From a virus: 64,000 bases of DNA. Positions 35,901 to 42,966 of this stretch are shown piece by piece. The stretch lies in IMG/VR virus record IMGVR_UViG_3300022602_000031, positions 1 to 64,000 of that record; one strand, 5' to 3'. Each line of letters opens with the position of its first letter. Within the stretch, counting starts at the first letter, position 1. The position numbers and the translations under genes were made by a program. The notes below the pieces were generated by a model. It did no database searches and was not told the origin of the DNA. It worked only from the letters and a program-made list of their open reading frames with translations.

Positions 35901-38765
35901 GTTGATAAAATTAACACTAGGGTCATTTAAGAACGCAGTAGCATATACTACTGGACTGCTTTGTTGTAATAATGTACCACCTTGTGCTTTAATGTAACTA
36001 TCATGCAGTGGTCGGTTTCCTGTTACTGTTGCCGCTGTGTTTTCTATTAATTTAGTATAGTGATTTCTAATTTGACCTAGAGTTACTGTATCAAAATTTT
36101 CGTTTAATGGATTGTAATTTAGGTTATCGGGAACTTCATAATATGCGATTGTGCTGGCATTATTACTATAGATTTTAATGTCTATTTTATCGTGGACTGC
36201 AGGAATACTAGTAAACAACAACACATCATACACACCATATTTGGTTATTTGATAATCTGTTGTAGCTGTCAACAGTTTGTTATTTAGGTAAACTTTTACA
36301 TAAGGAATAGTTGCTTGGTCGGCGGGTAATATATCAAGTTGTAAAAACGCATATTCAACATTGTTGATGGTTACTACGTGTCCGTCAAAGAAACGTGTAA
36401 ACACCTGATACTGATGTGTTGGTTCAACACCAACAATCCAGTTATTGAATTTTTCGCTTGACAATAAACCAGAATTCTTTTTAATATATCCGCTGTTACA
36501 GTCTTTGGCGCCACCGGTATAGGTAAATGAGTCTGTGTCATAGTAATTTTGGAATACAATATCGCCAATGTTGTTAAAGTTTTGATACTTTAAGGGAAAG
36601 CCTAATATGCTGTCATTGGTTCCTGTGGCAGTAGCGTAGCCAAAGAATTTTGTTCCAGCAAACGTGCTAGCAGGATACATTGTAGTGTCACCAAAGCTAT
36701 ATCCGTCAGCATCAACTAAATCAAATAGTGGTGCCTGATTAAAGGTTGTTTTTGCCTGGCATTCTAACCAACTTGCTGTCGCGCCAACGTAACTAAAAAT
36801 TTTATTTGCGTTGGCACCAGAGTTAACAAATATAGTTTCCCCGTCAAGTACAGGATCGTCCGCAGTTAGTACCAGTCGTATAAAGTTGCGACTATTAATA
36901 CTTTCAATGCTAACCGTATAGATATTGTTTGTTACGTTAATGTCGTAGTCATTGGAGAAAATAATACGTAGTCCTGGAGTTAATGTAACTCCATCTAAAG
37001 TATATGTAATTTGTCCTTCAATTTCAGCAAAGGCGTCAGTTGATGCTGTAATAAACAAATCAACTTTGGTTTTTGCCTGACGGCCAAATTGCCATAACTG
37101 AATGTCGGGCTCAAACTCAATGATAGGTCTACGGGCCTGTATTACTGGACCATAGTTGATAGTTGCCTGATTATTGTAACCAGCGGCGGCGGCTAAAACA
37201 TCTTTGTGGAACCAACGATTAGTAGCTGACCAACTGTTACCATCTTGGCTAGCACGATTGATAGTAATATAATCGCCTGTGCTAGAAACTAAACTACTTA
37301 GGCCCGGTGGAACTGTTAGTCCGGCAACAGGAACTAGAGTAATACTTTGTCCTACACCTTCTACATAATATTGTTTAAGAGCATAGGTGCTTGGAGTTAC
37401 AAGACTGTCAAATTGTATTAGTAGGCCATTGGTAAAAATAACACCGTTAGGACTGGTATAGCCAATTTGTCCAACGATATCATTGTCAACATCAATTGGT
37501 ACTGTAGAGTTGTCGACTATTTTGATTTCGCCGGTGAAATCACCAGTGTTAGCATCTTGATAGTAGAGATACTCTTTTACAGATGTGATAGGAGGAATAA
37601 CCTTGTACTGATAGGTGTTTTCTAACCAAAACGCAGTACTCGCATAAGTTTTGCCGCCTTTGACAAAGACCTTTTGTCTTGGTAGCACTGGACCGTATGG
37701 TTCAAGTTGTATTACAAAGTCGCCGGCCAAGGTTGGCACTAATATTAATTGCCAAATACCAGTACGTGTTGCTTGTGGCACAACGCCACCTGATGTTAGT
37801 GTAATCTGGCTGTTGGTAAATTCTGCTGGTAGATCGGGAGTAGTCCAATCATTGTCATCAATTAGATTGCCAACAAAAATAAAAGTTTTATTTTGTAGTA
37901 GATTGCTAACTCCATCGAGTCCGTCTGGGAACTCTACTAAGAAGTCACTGAGTAGTCTGTTTTGTATTTTTGTATAGCTGTAGGCAAAAGCAGTATCAAC
38001 CTGACCGGCCACTGGCATTAGAGTGTAAAAGTCTTGTGCTGTAGTCTGCGGAACACTAAATGTAATTGTTCCTTTGTCTGTGCCGTTGTTTTTAACTCCA
38101 AAAACATCTCGAGTAGTCAATGTTGGAACATTAGGATCTGTTCCTGTAATGCCAGGCTCACTTTGAATCCAAAATGGATTGCCTGGTTGGTCAACTATAA
38201 ATTTATAAGTGCCGCCGCGAGCCAGAGTAATTTGTGTATTAGGATGACCGCCAAGTGTACTAAATGTATATCCACCAACATCAGTATTGCGTGTTACTAT
38301 GTAGGTTGCTTCGTATGGTGTTGTGCCTGCTGTTACATTAACAGAGTCTGGACCATTGGGCATCCAATAGTAATCGCTGTAATTAATAAACTTATCGTAG
38401 TCAAAATGTCCGTCGTAGTTGTAATATTCTGATCCAAACAACTTTTGATGATCGGTAACTGATCCATTATTTGTTTGTACTGAGCGTAGTAAATCAATAT
38501 AGCCAGCATTAAAAACAATATTTTTATCAGAGTCCTTGATGACAACACTGGGCTCAAGTTGGTAATCTTGTCGTCCGCCTGACAATTCAGGAACATAGTT
38601 ATCGCCTAGTTTATATGTAGGAGCAAACTTGCGCCCAATGTAGCCACTGATAGGACGTTTTACTGGGTCTGCTATTAATTGATCAACTGTTGCGCCAAGG
38701 AAACGTTGGTTGGCAGAACTTCTGAATACTTCAGGTAAAAAATTAAGTGAACTAATTTGTGCCAT
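26907..38765 (-). CDS. Giant baseplate/tail structural protein in the gp7 position, 3,952 aa
   Basis: It is nearly four times the length of T4 gp7 (about 1,030 residues) but follows gp6 exactly as gp7 does. The N-terminus MAQISSLNFLPEVFRSSANQ and YSDYYWMPNGPDSV near residue 125 match large structural proteins of marine T4-like phages as I recall them. The protein is mainly beta, rich in Asn, Thr, Tyr and Val. Residues ~2,175-2,560 contain FG-GAP-like propeller repeats. The C-terminal third repeats motifs such as YNGNTYTVTGN and WQANTAANVG. It is probably a fused wedge/fibre protein spanning the baseplate periphery. The start overlaps the gp6 stop (TAATG). Confidence 0.72.
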   Translation of the reverse strand: MAQISSLNFLPEVFRSSANQRFLGATVDQLIADPVKRPISGYIGRKFAPTYKLGDNYVPELSGGRQDYQLEPSVVIKDSDKNIVFNAGYIDLLRSVQTNNGSVTDHQKLFGSEYYNYDGHFDYDKFINYSDYYWMPNGPDSVNVTAGTTPYEATYIVTRNTDVGGYTFSTLGGHPNTQITLARGGTYKFIVDQPGNPFWIQSEPGITGTDPNVPTLTTRDVFGVKNNGTDKGTITFSVPQTTAQDFYTLMPVAGQVDTAFAYSYTKIQNRLLSDFLVEFPDGLDGVSNLLQNKTFIFVGNLIDDNDWTTPDLPAEFTNSQITLTSGGVVPQATRTGIWQLILVPTLAGDFVIQLEPYGPVLPRQKVFVKGGKTYASTAFWLENTYQYKVIPPITSVKEYLYYQDANTGDFTGEIKIVDNSTVPIDVDNDIVGQIGYTSPNGVIFTNGLLIQFDSLVTPSTYALKQYYVEGVGQSITLVPVAGLTVPPGLSSLVSSTGDYITINRASQDGNSWSATNRWFHKDVLAAAAGYNNQATINYGPVIQARRPIIEFEPDIQLWQFGRQAKTKVDLFITASTDAFAEIEGQITYTLDGVTLTPGLRIIFSNDYDINVTNNIYTVSIESINSRNFIRLVLTADDPVLDGETIFVNSGANANKIFSYVGATASWLECQAKTTFNQAPLFDLVDADGYSFGDTTMYPASTFAGTKFFGYATATGTNDSILGFPLKYQNFNNIGDIVFQNYYDTDSFTYTGGAKDCNSGYIKKNSGLLSSEKFNNWIVGVEPTHQYQVFTRFFDGHVVTINNVEYAFLQLDILPADQATIPYVKVYLNNKLLTATTDYQITKYGVYDVLLFTSIPAVHDKIDIKIYSNNASTIAYYEVPDNLNYNPLNENFDTVTLGQIRNHYTKLIENTAATVTGNRPLHDSYIKAQGGTLLQQSSPVVYATAFLNDPSVNFINAVDLARKEYTKFKNKFLSLCGTLTTIDYKDPVSGVDTILANINSIKNNSYPWYYSDMVPQGENYTTITYTVLNSRQTKYEISTIFNNTELSNRAILVYLTRAGVTTQLTVGVDYEFSLNSPAITFLTALQNNDTITLRDYSTTDGNYIPETPTKLGLFPKYVPEIYTDITYQTAQSVIRGHDGSITPAFGDFRDQYLLELERRIYNNIKADNNNNIIDFYDIIPGRFRKTEYTIESITKLLSQNFLSWVGNNNLDYTSNSWYQQDNPWTWNYAIGFSDVVDGSPLQGSWRAIYEYWFDTDTPDLTPWEMLGLSSKPTWWEEHYGPAPYTNGNTTLWEDLAAGYVWNGGNGNDYTDLRFARPGLTKFIPVDRNGNLLPPTDIPLSTQYNTRDAAGDYAVGQQGPVETAWRRSSDFPYALQVALALSKPAEYFGTQLDISRFYVNPVTGHISNVNNQKINPSLLAVNGDTTSGTVLRTSGYINWIADSIKNLGIDPVTKLNDYFSNLSVQLAYRTAGFTDQKLISVTAEQTSPGSTNASVLIPDENYQVYLNKSNTTTTVNYSAVLVEKTSTGYMVKGYDTTTPFFTITPSIANNNKTTISVNDSTLNFYKDAQATSINIPYGTVFSTSQQVVDFLISYERYLRSAGFVFDQYDQDLQLQRDFKLSAQEFAYWIQQGFPTGSIIVLNPVVDTITLNSTYSVVDEITNLPGGSRLLDQNFVPIKSNRFNIVRASKTPTLNQTVVSTVDGSNIAYGKFNLVQLEHVLIFDNVDDFGDIIYVPKLGNRQYRLGIKGSITGNWNGGLTAPGYVYSNPVISNWSEGVDYKLGDIVKFNNNYFLAAVDIPASQLFGAGNWTQIKSSNIQTGLLPSFGTNAKVFEQIYDIDNPPQDEMLQKFSAGLLGFRERSYLTDLGVNISNQTKFYQGYIRQKGTKNSIDALTRASFNNVTGNISIYEEWAFRSGTYGDIDNNKFTEVVLDQSVFTTNPVSLLLTDNYDPTNIVVNLAVTGNTVTSNVYNSSNIQSTSTSIYSNRELNSVYINDMPYAGYVNVNDIDGTIFDVINYGQVFNLVAGNKIWVAKDVNKAWNVYRVSETNLLATQLTYSLDNYARLTFNNPHSFSVGEFVIVKNFNPHWDGIYQVTAIPNQLSITIQIQDKTKLGYLISVSPAYGSGQVYTLTSYVIDSIKDVESVRPINDFIANEHVWVNNATDIGWGVYTFNRPWAANSVQRLTANSASSNALLGSTVAASPDLNKIYVGAPGSNSVQIFANSAGSYTAVGTIANTDSKFGTSIATAGNLIAVGAPGASTVHIYSTSNGISSVQTLHSPNANVAFGSQVAFNSLGNVLYVSDPTTRSVHAFAGNLQTNHWSWRAKVTANVASIATTACGDRLFVGAPTDNNGYVQNGNVYIYSFNGTAFGVAQTITSQYKNSNAGFGTSLAVDATGGNLFVGVPYSTISKSADGLVERWVYTGGQYVFNSNIVHPNEAIGSLGTSMSVSSDGQVLAVGSSGSTGEEDTTFDNNTTVIDAQSTKFIDFILNSGTVYTFEPVFDYGTPNDLGKYTYIQELSSQLHAGDQFGTGVFASRTLVVAGAPGTTVSSLANAGEVHVYANPDSSIGWTLTRCQELKVDINSINRTFIYNKKDNNILTTIDYVDPLKGKVLNAVAADIDYQRVEDPAIYNAGQGTSTDYHWGPDQVGKIWWNLDAVRYIDYEQDTLDYRLNHWGERFPGSEILVYEWVESSMLPSQYAMSSTDGTPLYPDDSYYSTYGYVDQAGNVKIKYYFWVLNKSTINTAAGKQNSVYSIAAAIENPFSQGVAYSTVLRNDAVALYNVTNRLVGTNSVLHLSSRAVDAGLIHSEYALVQEGNPSSVLPRTIQNKITDSLAGIDSAGNVVPDPNLTAAQAYGINIRPRQSVFVNRTTALANYIDIVNTKLAVYQVTRRKVLTTLNSSEAAPNSSSGQYVVSVADNTELTYVDTTQLSTGDSALVVSDTTQNSKWAIYTWTGTTWVLGRTQKYKTNAVDSNGLGIYWHYINWYATGYDSTVAPNITVATTLDLGKITLTPNTYVKVNDAGDGLFEIYYVDSSLNKTLVGIENGTIQISTGSIPGPELRQILIALKDEIFIDDLSADGNQIFFSMIKYALTEQKNLDWVFKTSFLSATQYLRKLEQFPSYIADNQTYYQQYINEVKPYRTILREFVVDYLGNDQYSGDVTDFDLPAYWDASLGVYRSPSGEQSYDDGLLSNNGQYQSWANNHSYSLVGITVDNPGQNYIFPPQIVLRYSDDPKSPVIPNANAYAVLNGVGGVGEIIVTTPGTGLTTTPNITINGSGTGAVASPILRNVYTGFTANSYNLVRSIGTTIKFDRTTYTNANTFVFWDQVSANNVILANTIVVNGEDLYKLTVTDWQANTAANVGTLIYYNGNTYTVTGNVEGPVFSSIQANANLSVAGQRAYSVTSSLALPIVNLIPLKAGDFNNANDRIIAFNGNIDLTTTTDGMSYPGVIVDGNTYVGTEYDAVVQSAFTDSVGVNPGDINIDGGAYISTFSTHAPQELVPGRMYDSLNLTVYDKDALSYRIFNNMNQSVNYYRIASNNSVTLTRSLALTDTAIQVNDATKLPLPDRQLNIPGVIFVNGEKIVYWRNYALETPFTWQANLNISVGELVSHNSNTYVTTGNIYDIYGNWANIQANTSRVTNFNTITQLRRAVDGTSPQTVHAAGSLAIDASVDQAIPGIFEIQTKLTSNTSYKVTDSSAITFALKLTAPISANVGDILTQKVTIDPWTDADYESNRYVYYNGSTYLTTGNILIPTVPWTPNTVFANATFISNGNVTYLTTGNVYASNFANIIANVATGHSKFEKILTSGNVSFAFAGNTITSVTMRAMDTISNSTIIPIVITNGSITNLPEIFDGTGFDVEAFDNTPGALYIQGPNQPIPINAYSFVRSASILGEVDITGYAAVKANSTITSTRTWYTPGPVTATNGRGLINSATPQANFLKASRGFTPVPGTTP
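31080..32240 (-). other. FG-GAP-like beta-propeller repeats inside giant protein
   Basis: Repeated units of the form LGS/FGTS-(x)-A-(x)-V/IAVGAPG-(x)-V-(x)-IY occur about seven times (IYVGAPGSNSVQIF, LIAVGAPGASTVHIY, LFVGAPTDNNG, LFVGVPYS, LAVGSSGS, LVVAGAPGTT). These match the integrin-type propeller consensus; the calcium DxDxDG loops are mostly missing. Confidence 0.7.
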
Positions 38766-41700
38766 TAACGAATTCCTATTAGAGGATTACCAAGATTTAG
38801 TGTTGCCGCTGTTACTGCGGATACTACTTCAATGTCATTTACTGTTGCGGCGCTGGTAATGATCTCCCAAGGCTCTGCGTCAATTTGGAAATAATTACCA
38901 AATACTAATGTAGCATCTGTAGGAACAATTAATACGCTGGCAATGTTTGGGGCCAGTGTTGCGTGTAAGTATCCAGCCAGTTCGCTAAAATAAAAAGTAT
39001 CGCCAAAGTCCCAATTAGCCACATCAAAATATTGATTAATTGCGGCAATAACCTGGCTCTTAACTTCGTTATCAGTAATCTGTACGCTTGGATTTACCAC
39101 TACCTGGAAGCGTGCCTGGAACGCAGGATTGGCCTTGGCACCAAACAATGGTTTAAATTGTGCGGCATTGTATATTAAGCTGTCGCTAACGGTTTTATAA
39201 TTGTCTAGCCCACTGTAGCTTAATTCAAGGCTAGCACTAGTTGGTGCTGTGGGTTTAGATACTTTACCAGTTAAATCACGTAACCAATTGATGTAACTTG
39301 TAGTGTAGTCAGCAGTTAAAATATATAAATCAATTAAGTTAACCGGTGTTGGGTCAATACGATTGCGACTTGGTGTATTGTGTTTGTATTGGAAATACAA
39401 ACTGCGGTTTGGTGCTGACGAATCGTATATTGTAGTAAATAGGTCAGGATTGTCTGGCACCTGTTCCATTTGGCTTTCGGGGCATTTTACTAAAACCTGT
39501 GCTGTATCAACATACCCATCTTCTTGTGTTACATTATTATAGATTACCCAGGTAGAGTCTGATCCCAACGGAGAACTACTGCCAGGCTGATTGTTAATTT
39601 TTAATATTTTAATAATGTCGTTAATATTTGTTCCAGTGGCACTACTGTAAACAGTACTGTTTGGATCATAATAGAATTTTGTAGCACCAGCTGATAAGAA
39701 ACTATAAGTTAGTTTTCTGTAGTCAACATAGTACAGGCCTTGGCGATAGCTGAAACGCAACATCCAATCTGTACTAGCACCAATGTCGGCTGTGGCTATG
39801 TTTTCCCAGGTCTGTGTGGTTTGATTGTAGCGTAGACCAAAATTAACTTTAGCTTTAGACTGTGCGGCCAACGTAGAAATAAGTGCGTTGCTTAGATCAT
39901 TTTTATAAGTTGGAATAATTGTTGTTACTACAGCACCAGTTGGCACTACTGTACCAAATGTAACCTGACTTGGGAGAACGCTATTGTTATTGCCCACTGT
40001 TGCGGTAACTGCGGCCCAGAATGTATAACTGTCTTCAGGAGTTTGTGGAGTACCACTGACAATTTGGTGTTGCTCATTAAAATAATGTCCAGCTGGGGCA
40101 GTAAATTTAATCAAACTTCCTACTGTGACATACTGTAGATTTGTGTTAATGCCGGCGCCAATTTGTTGTGTTAGTCCGCTGACCTGTAGGAACCCAGAAC
40201 TAGTTGATGTAGTACTAGTAGTAGATTGAGCAAACACAAGGTTAGCCGGTGCGGCGTATCGTGAGTAATTTTGATAATAGTAGTTACGCATTTCTGTGCT
40301 GGTCATTAGCGGAACAATATCATTGTATATTGTTGCGTAGATATCTGTTGCTGACAAGAAATCAAATGTGTAGGTACTGTAGTCGCTGGCGCCGCCGCCA
40401 GCGGCAATTAATTGTCCGTCATCACCAAAAATATTTGTAGTTGAATAGCTACCAGTTGGATCAATAGCATCAAGGTAAAGACTTACACCCGAGCTTGTAC
40501 GATTAACCGCTTTAATCTTTTGAATACTGTTATAGTTAGTCAGCGGGAAGATATTGTAATCTTCACCGGTGATCATACGATTTTGTGTGTAGTATTGTTG
40601 TGGTGCACTTGTTTTAATACTAGCCAATGTTTGGCTGGACGCGGCATTGGTTACTGTGTATTTTAAACTAGCAACAAATGTCAATGTTTCAACATTGTTA
40701 TTTCGTCCCACATAAGGAATAGCAACAATTACACTACTTAAATCATCAGGAGTAATACTATAGCTCAGTGCGTTACTAGTACGATAGTAAAAACGGAAAC
40801 CACCTTGTGGAATACTAGCAAATGATCCATCACCAAATATTAAATTAACTTGGTCATTGTTTAATGTGTTGACCTGATATAAATTTTTATTAGTCAATTG
40901 ATTGTAAATTACATTAACACCTGTGATTGTTGGGACTGCTGACCATTTTGTCTGCGGATTTCCGTTAACCCCAAGTTGGTATAACCAAAAGTCTGTATTG
41001 TTGATGTTACTGGTTGGAACAGTTACATAGTTATTTGGAATACTGTTTTGTACATTGAAGTTAGTGGCCTGTAGGCTACCTTGTTTGAAATATAAAAAGA
41101 ATCCAGTATTGTTACTACCATTACCGTTGTTGTCGTTGCGATACAGTATGTTAAACTTACCAATTGTAGTTGGGTCTGCTTCGTAGATATAACTTTCGCC
41201 TACTGTTGTTGCGCTTACTGCTTCAAATCCCATTGGTGTTCCGTTGATCGCGGCAGAAAAACTAGCAGTAGGAAGATTGGCGCTGTTTAGACTAACTGAG
41301 TATTCGTCAGTTTGTATACCATTGATAAGTTGGCTGTTGCCAGGTTTACCAATTGCCTGATTTGTGTTTAGTGTAGCATTTAGAATTGTGTTGAACTGTT
41401 CTAACCAATTGTCGTTGGTTAGGTCATTCCAATGTACGGTGTTGTTTGCCAGGTTATTGCCGTTGCTGTCGTAGACTGTTTCAGTAGTAGCAATACTGTC
41501 AATTTTTAATAAGCCACTGGCACTGGTACTGCGCTGTGGATTATAGGCCAGCATACGTGCTAGTTTAAGGATACTGTCACGGCGCTGTGCTGTATCAATA
41601 AAGTTTTCGCGAGCATTTAAATCTGTGCGGAAACTTAGGCTTTGTCCCAAAAAGCAAAGTACGTCAATCAATGCTAGAAACTCTGAGCTTTCTAAGAAGT

Positions 41701-41860
41701 CGTTAAATGTTTCTGGGTAATAGGTCTTGATATAATTTATCATGCTATTACGCAGAGTTTCAAAGTCGTAGCTGACAAAGTCAGCATTAGTAAATGCTTG
41801 ATAAACCTTAGTCCAATCTTGTTCTACTAGTAGATTGGTTTGACGTGTAGTTTGGGACAT
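38765..41860 (-). CDS. gp6: Baseplate wedge protein gp6 (Baseplate_J-like), 1,031 aa
   Basis: The N-terminus has VEQDWTKVYQAFTNADFVSYDF, ALIDVLCFLGQSLSFRTDLNARENFIDTA and the DSILKLARMLAYNPQRS segment, hallmarks of gp6 of marine T4-like phages. It is longer than T4 gp6 (660 residues), as I recall for cyanophage relatives. The C-terminal VQITDNEVKSQVIAAINQYFD and FYFSELAGYLHATL part is the Baseplate_J-type domain that forms the inner wedge ring. It lies directly after gp25 and before the giant protein, as in T4 gene order 25/6/7. A late promoter and an AGG ribosome-binding site precede it. Confidence 0.9.
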   Translation of the reverse strand: MSQTTRQTNLLVEQDWTKVYQAFTNADFVSYDFETLRNSMINYIKTYYPETFNDFLESSEFLALIDVLCFLGQSLSFRTDLNARENFIDTAQRRDSILKLARMLAYNPQRSTSASGLLKIDSIATTETVYDSNGNNLANNTVHWNDLTNDNWLEQFNTILNATLNTNQAIGKPGNSQLINGIQTDEYSVSLNSANLPTASFSAAINGTPMGFEAVSATTVGESYIYEADPTTIGKFNILYRNDNNGNGSNNTGFFLYFKQGSLQATNFNVQNSIPNNYVTVPTSNINNTDFWLYQLGVNGNPQTKWSAVPTITGVNVIYNQLTNKNLYQVNTLNNDQVNLIFGDGSFASIPQGGFRFYYRTSNALSYSITPDDLSSVIVAIPYVGRNNNVETLTFVASLKYTVTNAASSQTLASIKTSAPQQYYTQNRMITGEDYNIFPLTNYNSIQKIKAVNRTSSGVSLYLDAIDPTGSYSTTNIFGDDGQLIAAGGGASDYSTYTFDFLSATDIYATIYNDIVPLMTSTEMRNYYYQNYSRYAAPANLVFAQSTTSTTSTSSGFLQVSGLTQQIGAGINTNLQYVTVGSLIKFTAPAGHYFNEQHQIVSGTPQTPEDSYTFWAAVTATVGNNNSVLPSQVTFGTVVPTGAVVTTIIPTYKNDLSNALISTLAAQSKAKVNFGLRYNQTTQTWENIATADIGASTDWMLRFSYRQGLYYVDYRKLTYSFLSAGATKFYYDPNSTVYSSATGTNINDIIKILKINNQPGSSSPLGSDSTWVIYNNVTQEDGYVDTAQVLVKCPESQMEQVPDNPDLFTTIYDSSAPNRSLYFQYKHNTPSRNRIDPTPVNLIDLYILTADYTTSYINWLRDLTGKVSKPTAPTSASLELSYSGLDNYKTVSDSLIYNAAQFKPLFGAKANPAFQARFQVVVNPSVQITDNEVKSQVIAAINQYFDVANWDFGDTFYFSELAGYLHATLAPNIASVLIVPTDATLVFGNYFQIDAEPWEIITSAATVNDIEVVSAVTAATLNLGNPLIGIR

Positions 41861-41880
41861 AATATTTTACCTATATTCAG

Positions 41881-41888
41881 TATTTATC
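41881..41888 (-). promoter_or_regulatory. T4-type late promoter GATAAATA for gp6
   Basis: GATAAATA in the 49-nt gap between gp25 and gp6. T4 spacing puts the start near 41875, giving a ~15-nt leader that contains ATAGG before the ATG at 41860. Confidence 0.65.
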
Positions 41889-41909
41889 AGGTAAAATTAT
41901 ATGGTATGT

Positions 41910-42299
41910 TTATTGTGTGGAGAAATTACTGAGTAGTTGTTGTGCTGACTTGTCAAAAGTCAAATTTAATACCGCTGTTTGGCTAGTAGGCACAAAAGTC
42001 AACGAAAGTTGTATCATATAGCCTTTGTCTTGTTGTGTAACCGAAACCTGGCCTACCTGTAGTCTAGGATCATAGCTGACAATACGTGTAATATCTTCGG
42101 TTATAGTAGCCTGAGTATCGTCGGTAAGTGGCTCAAACAACATATTCCAAATAATAGTACCAAATGTTGGCTGCATTAGGCGTTCGCCTTTGCGAGTTTG
42201 GAAATAATTTAATAAGTCTTGTCGTGCCAACTCAAAGTCAGTTAAACTGTACTTTTTTTGATTTTGGAGTGTACTAAATCCGCGATATGTAATAGGCAT
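41910..42299 (-). CDS. gp25: Baseplate wedge protein gp25, 129 aa
   Basis: The GPW/gp25 fold is indicated by DLLNYFQTRKGERLMQPTFGT and LFEPLTDDTQATITEDITR, followed by VSYDPRLQVGQVSV. This is the conserved sheath-initiation wedge component that joins the baseplate to the contractile sheath. The length (129) is close to T4 gp25 (132). The ATG is four bases from a late-promoter element that overlaps the upstream stop, so its own mRNA may have almost no leader. Confidence 0.93.
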   Translation of the reverse strand: MPITYRGFSTLQNQKKYSLTDFELARQDLLNYFQTRKGERLMQPTFGTIIWNMLFEPLTDDTQATITEDITRIVSYDPRLQVGQVSVTQQDKGYMIQLSLTFVPTSQTAVLNLTFDKSAQQLLSNFSTQ

Positions 42300-42303
42300 A
42301 TTG

Positions 42304-42311
42304 TATTTATT
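42304..42311 (-). promoter_or_regulatory. T4-type late promoter AATAAATA for gp25
   Basis: AATAAATA includes the TAA stop of the upstream gene. By T4 spacing the RNA would begin within one base of the gp25 ATG at 42299. Confidence 0.5.
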
Positions 42312-42966
42312 GTGTTAAAACTGTTACAGCATAGCGGCCAGTATTATAGCTGTCGGCGCCTGCCCCTACATTAAAATATCTCCAGGCCCAGGCTCCTGTT
42401 CCGGTACCAGCCTGACTATTGCTCTGTGTGCCTATTCCCAATCCCAGTGTTACATATAGCATACCACCAACGATATCGGCAGAGTCTGTGTCAGTTATCA
42501 CGTTGATCTTTTTAGCATTTAAATAGGTTGTGTTTAAAATTTGATAGATCAAATGATCTTGTGCTGTAGAGTTATTTAAAAACTCGCCAAGACTGTTGAT
42601 ATTGTAAAAATATGTTGTTGCTGTGCCAGTGTTAATATATTTAGGACTCCAGCAATGGCGATAATTTACACAGGCATTGCCGTATTGTTTGTTGCTACCA
42701 CTGGCTAGTAGTCCGTAGTCTTCTAATACTTGTGGTGCTATTTGATAACGTCCAACTTCATTATTTGTGCCAATTTTTGTATAATCCCAGGCACTAGCAT
42801 CATATCCAATTTGTGCTACTAATGCTCGTGCCTGCCCGGGCGTTAATTGAGTTATAGCTGTATCCAACGGTTGTGCTATTGGCATTGTATTTTTGCCCAG
42901 CCAGGTTTGTGGTAGTGGGGTAGGTACAACACCACCGGCTGCCGCTTGAATACCAATGTCAGTCAT
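42307..42966 (-). CDS. Candidate tail lysozyme/transglycosylase-like protein, 219 aa
   Basis: Residues ~45-90 (ARALVAQIGYDASAWDYTKI, then NNEVGRYQIAPQVLEDYGLL) resemble the lysozyme/transglycosylase segment in which an acidic residue is followed by a G(R/K)YQI strand. The glutamate expected in ES-type motifs is not evident, so activity is uncertain. It sits between gp5 and gp25; T4 carries its tail lysozyme inside gp5, while the gp5 here lacks a clear lysozyme insert, so this gene may supply that function separately. Its start overlaps the gp5 stop (TAATG). Confidence 0.5.
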   Translation of the reverse strand: MTDIGIQAAAGGVVPTPLPQTWLGKNTMPIAQPLDTAITQLTPGQARALVAQIGYDASAWDYTKIGTNNEVGRYQIAPQVLEDYGLLASGSNKQYGNACVNYRHCWSPKYINTGTATTYFYNINSLGEFLNNSTAQDHLIYQILNTTYLNAKKINVITDTDSADIVGGMLYVTLGLGIGTQSNSQAGTGTGAWAWRYFNVGAGADSYNTGRYAVTVLTQ

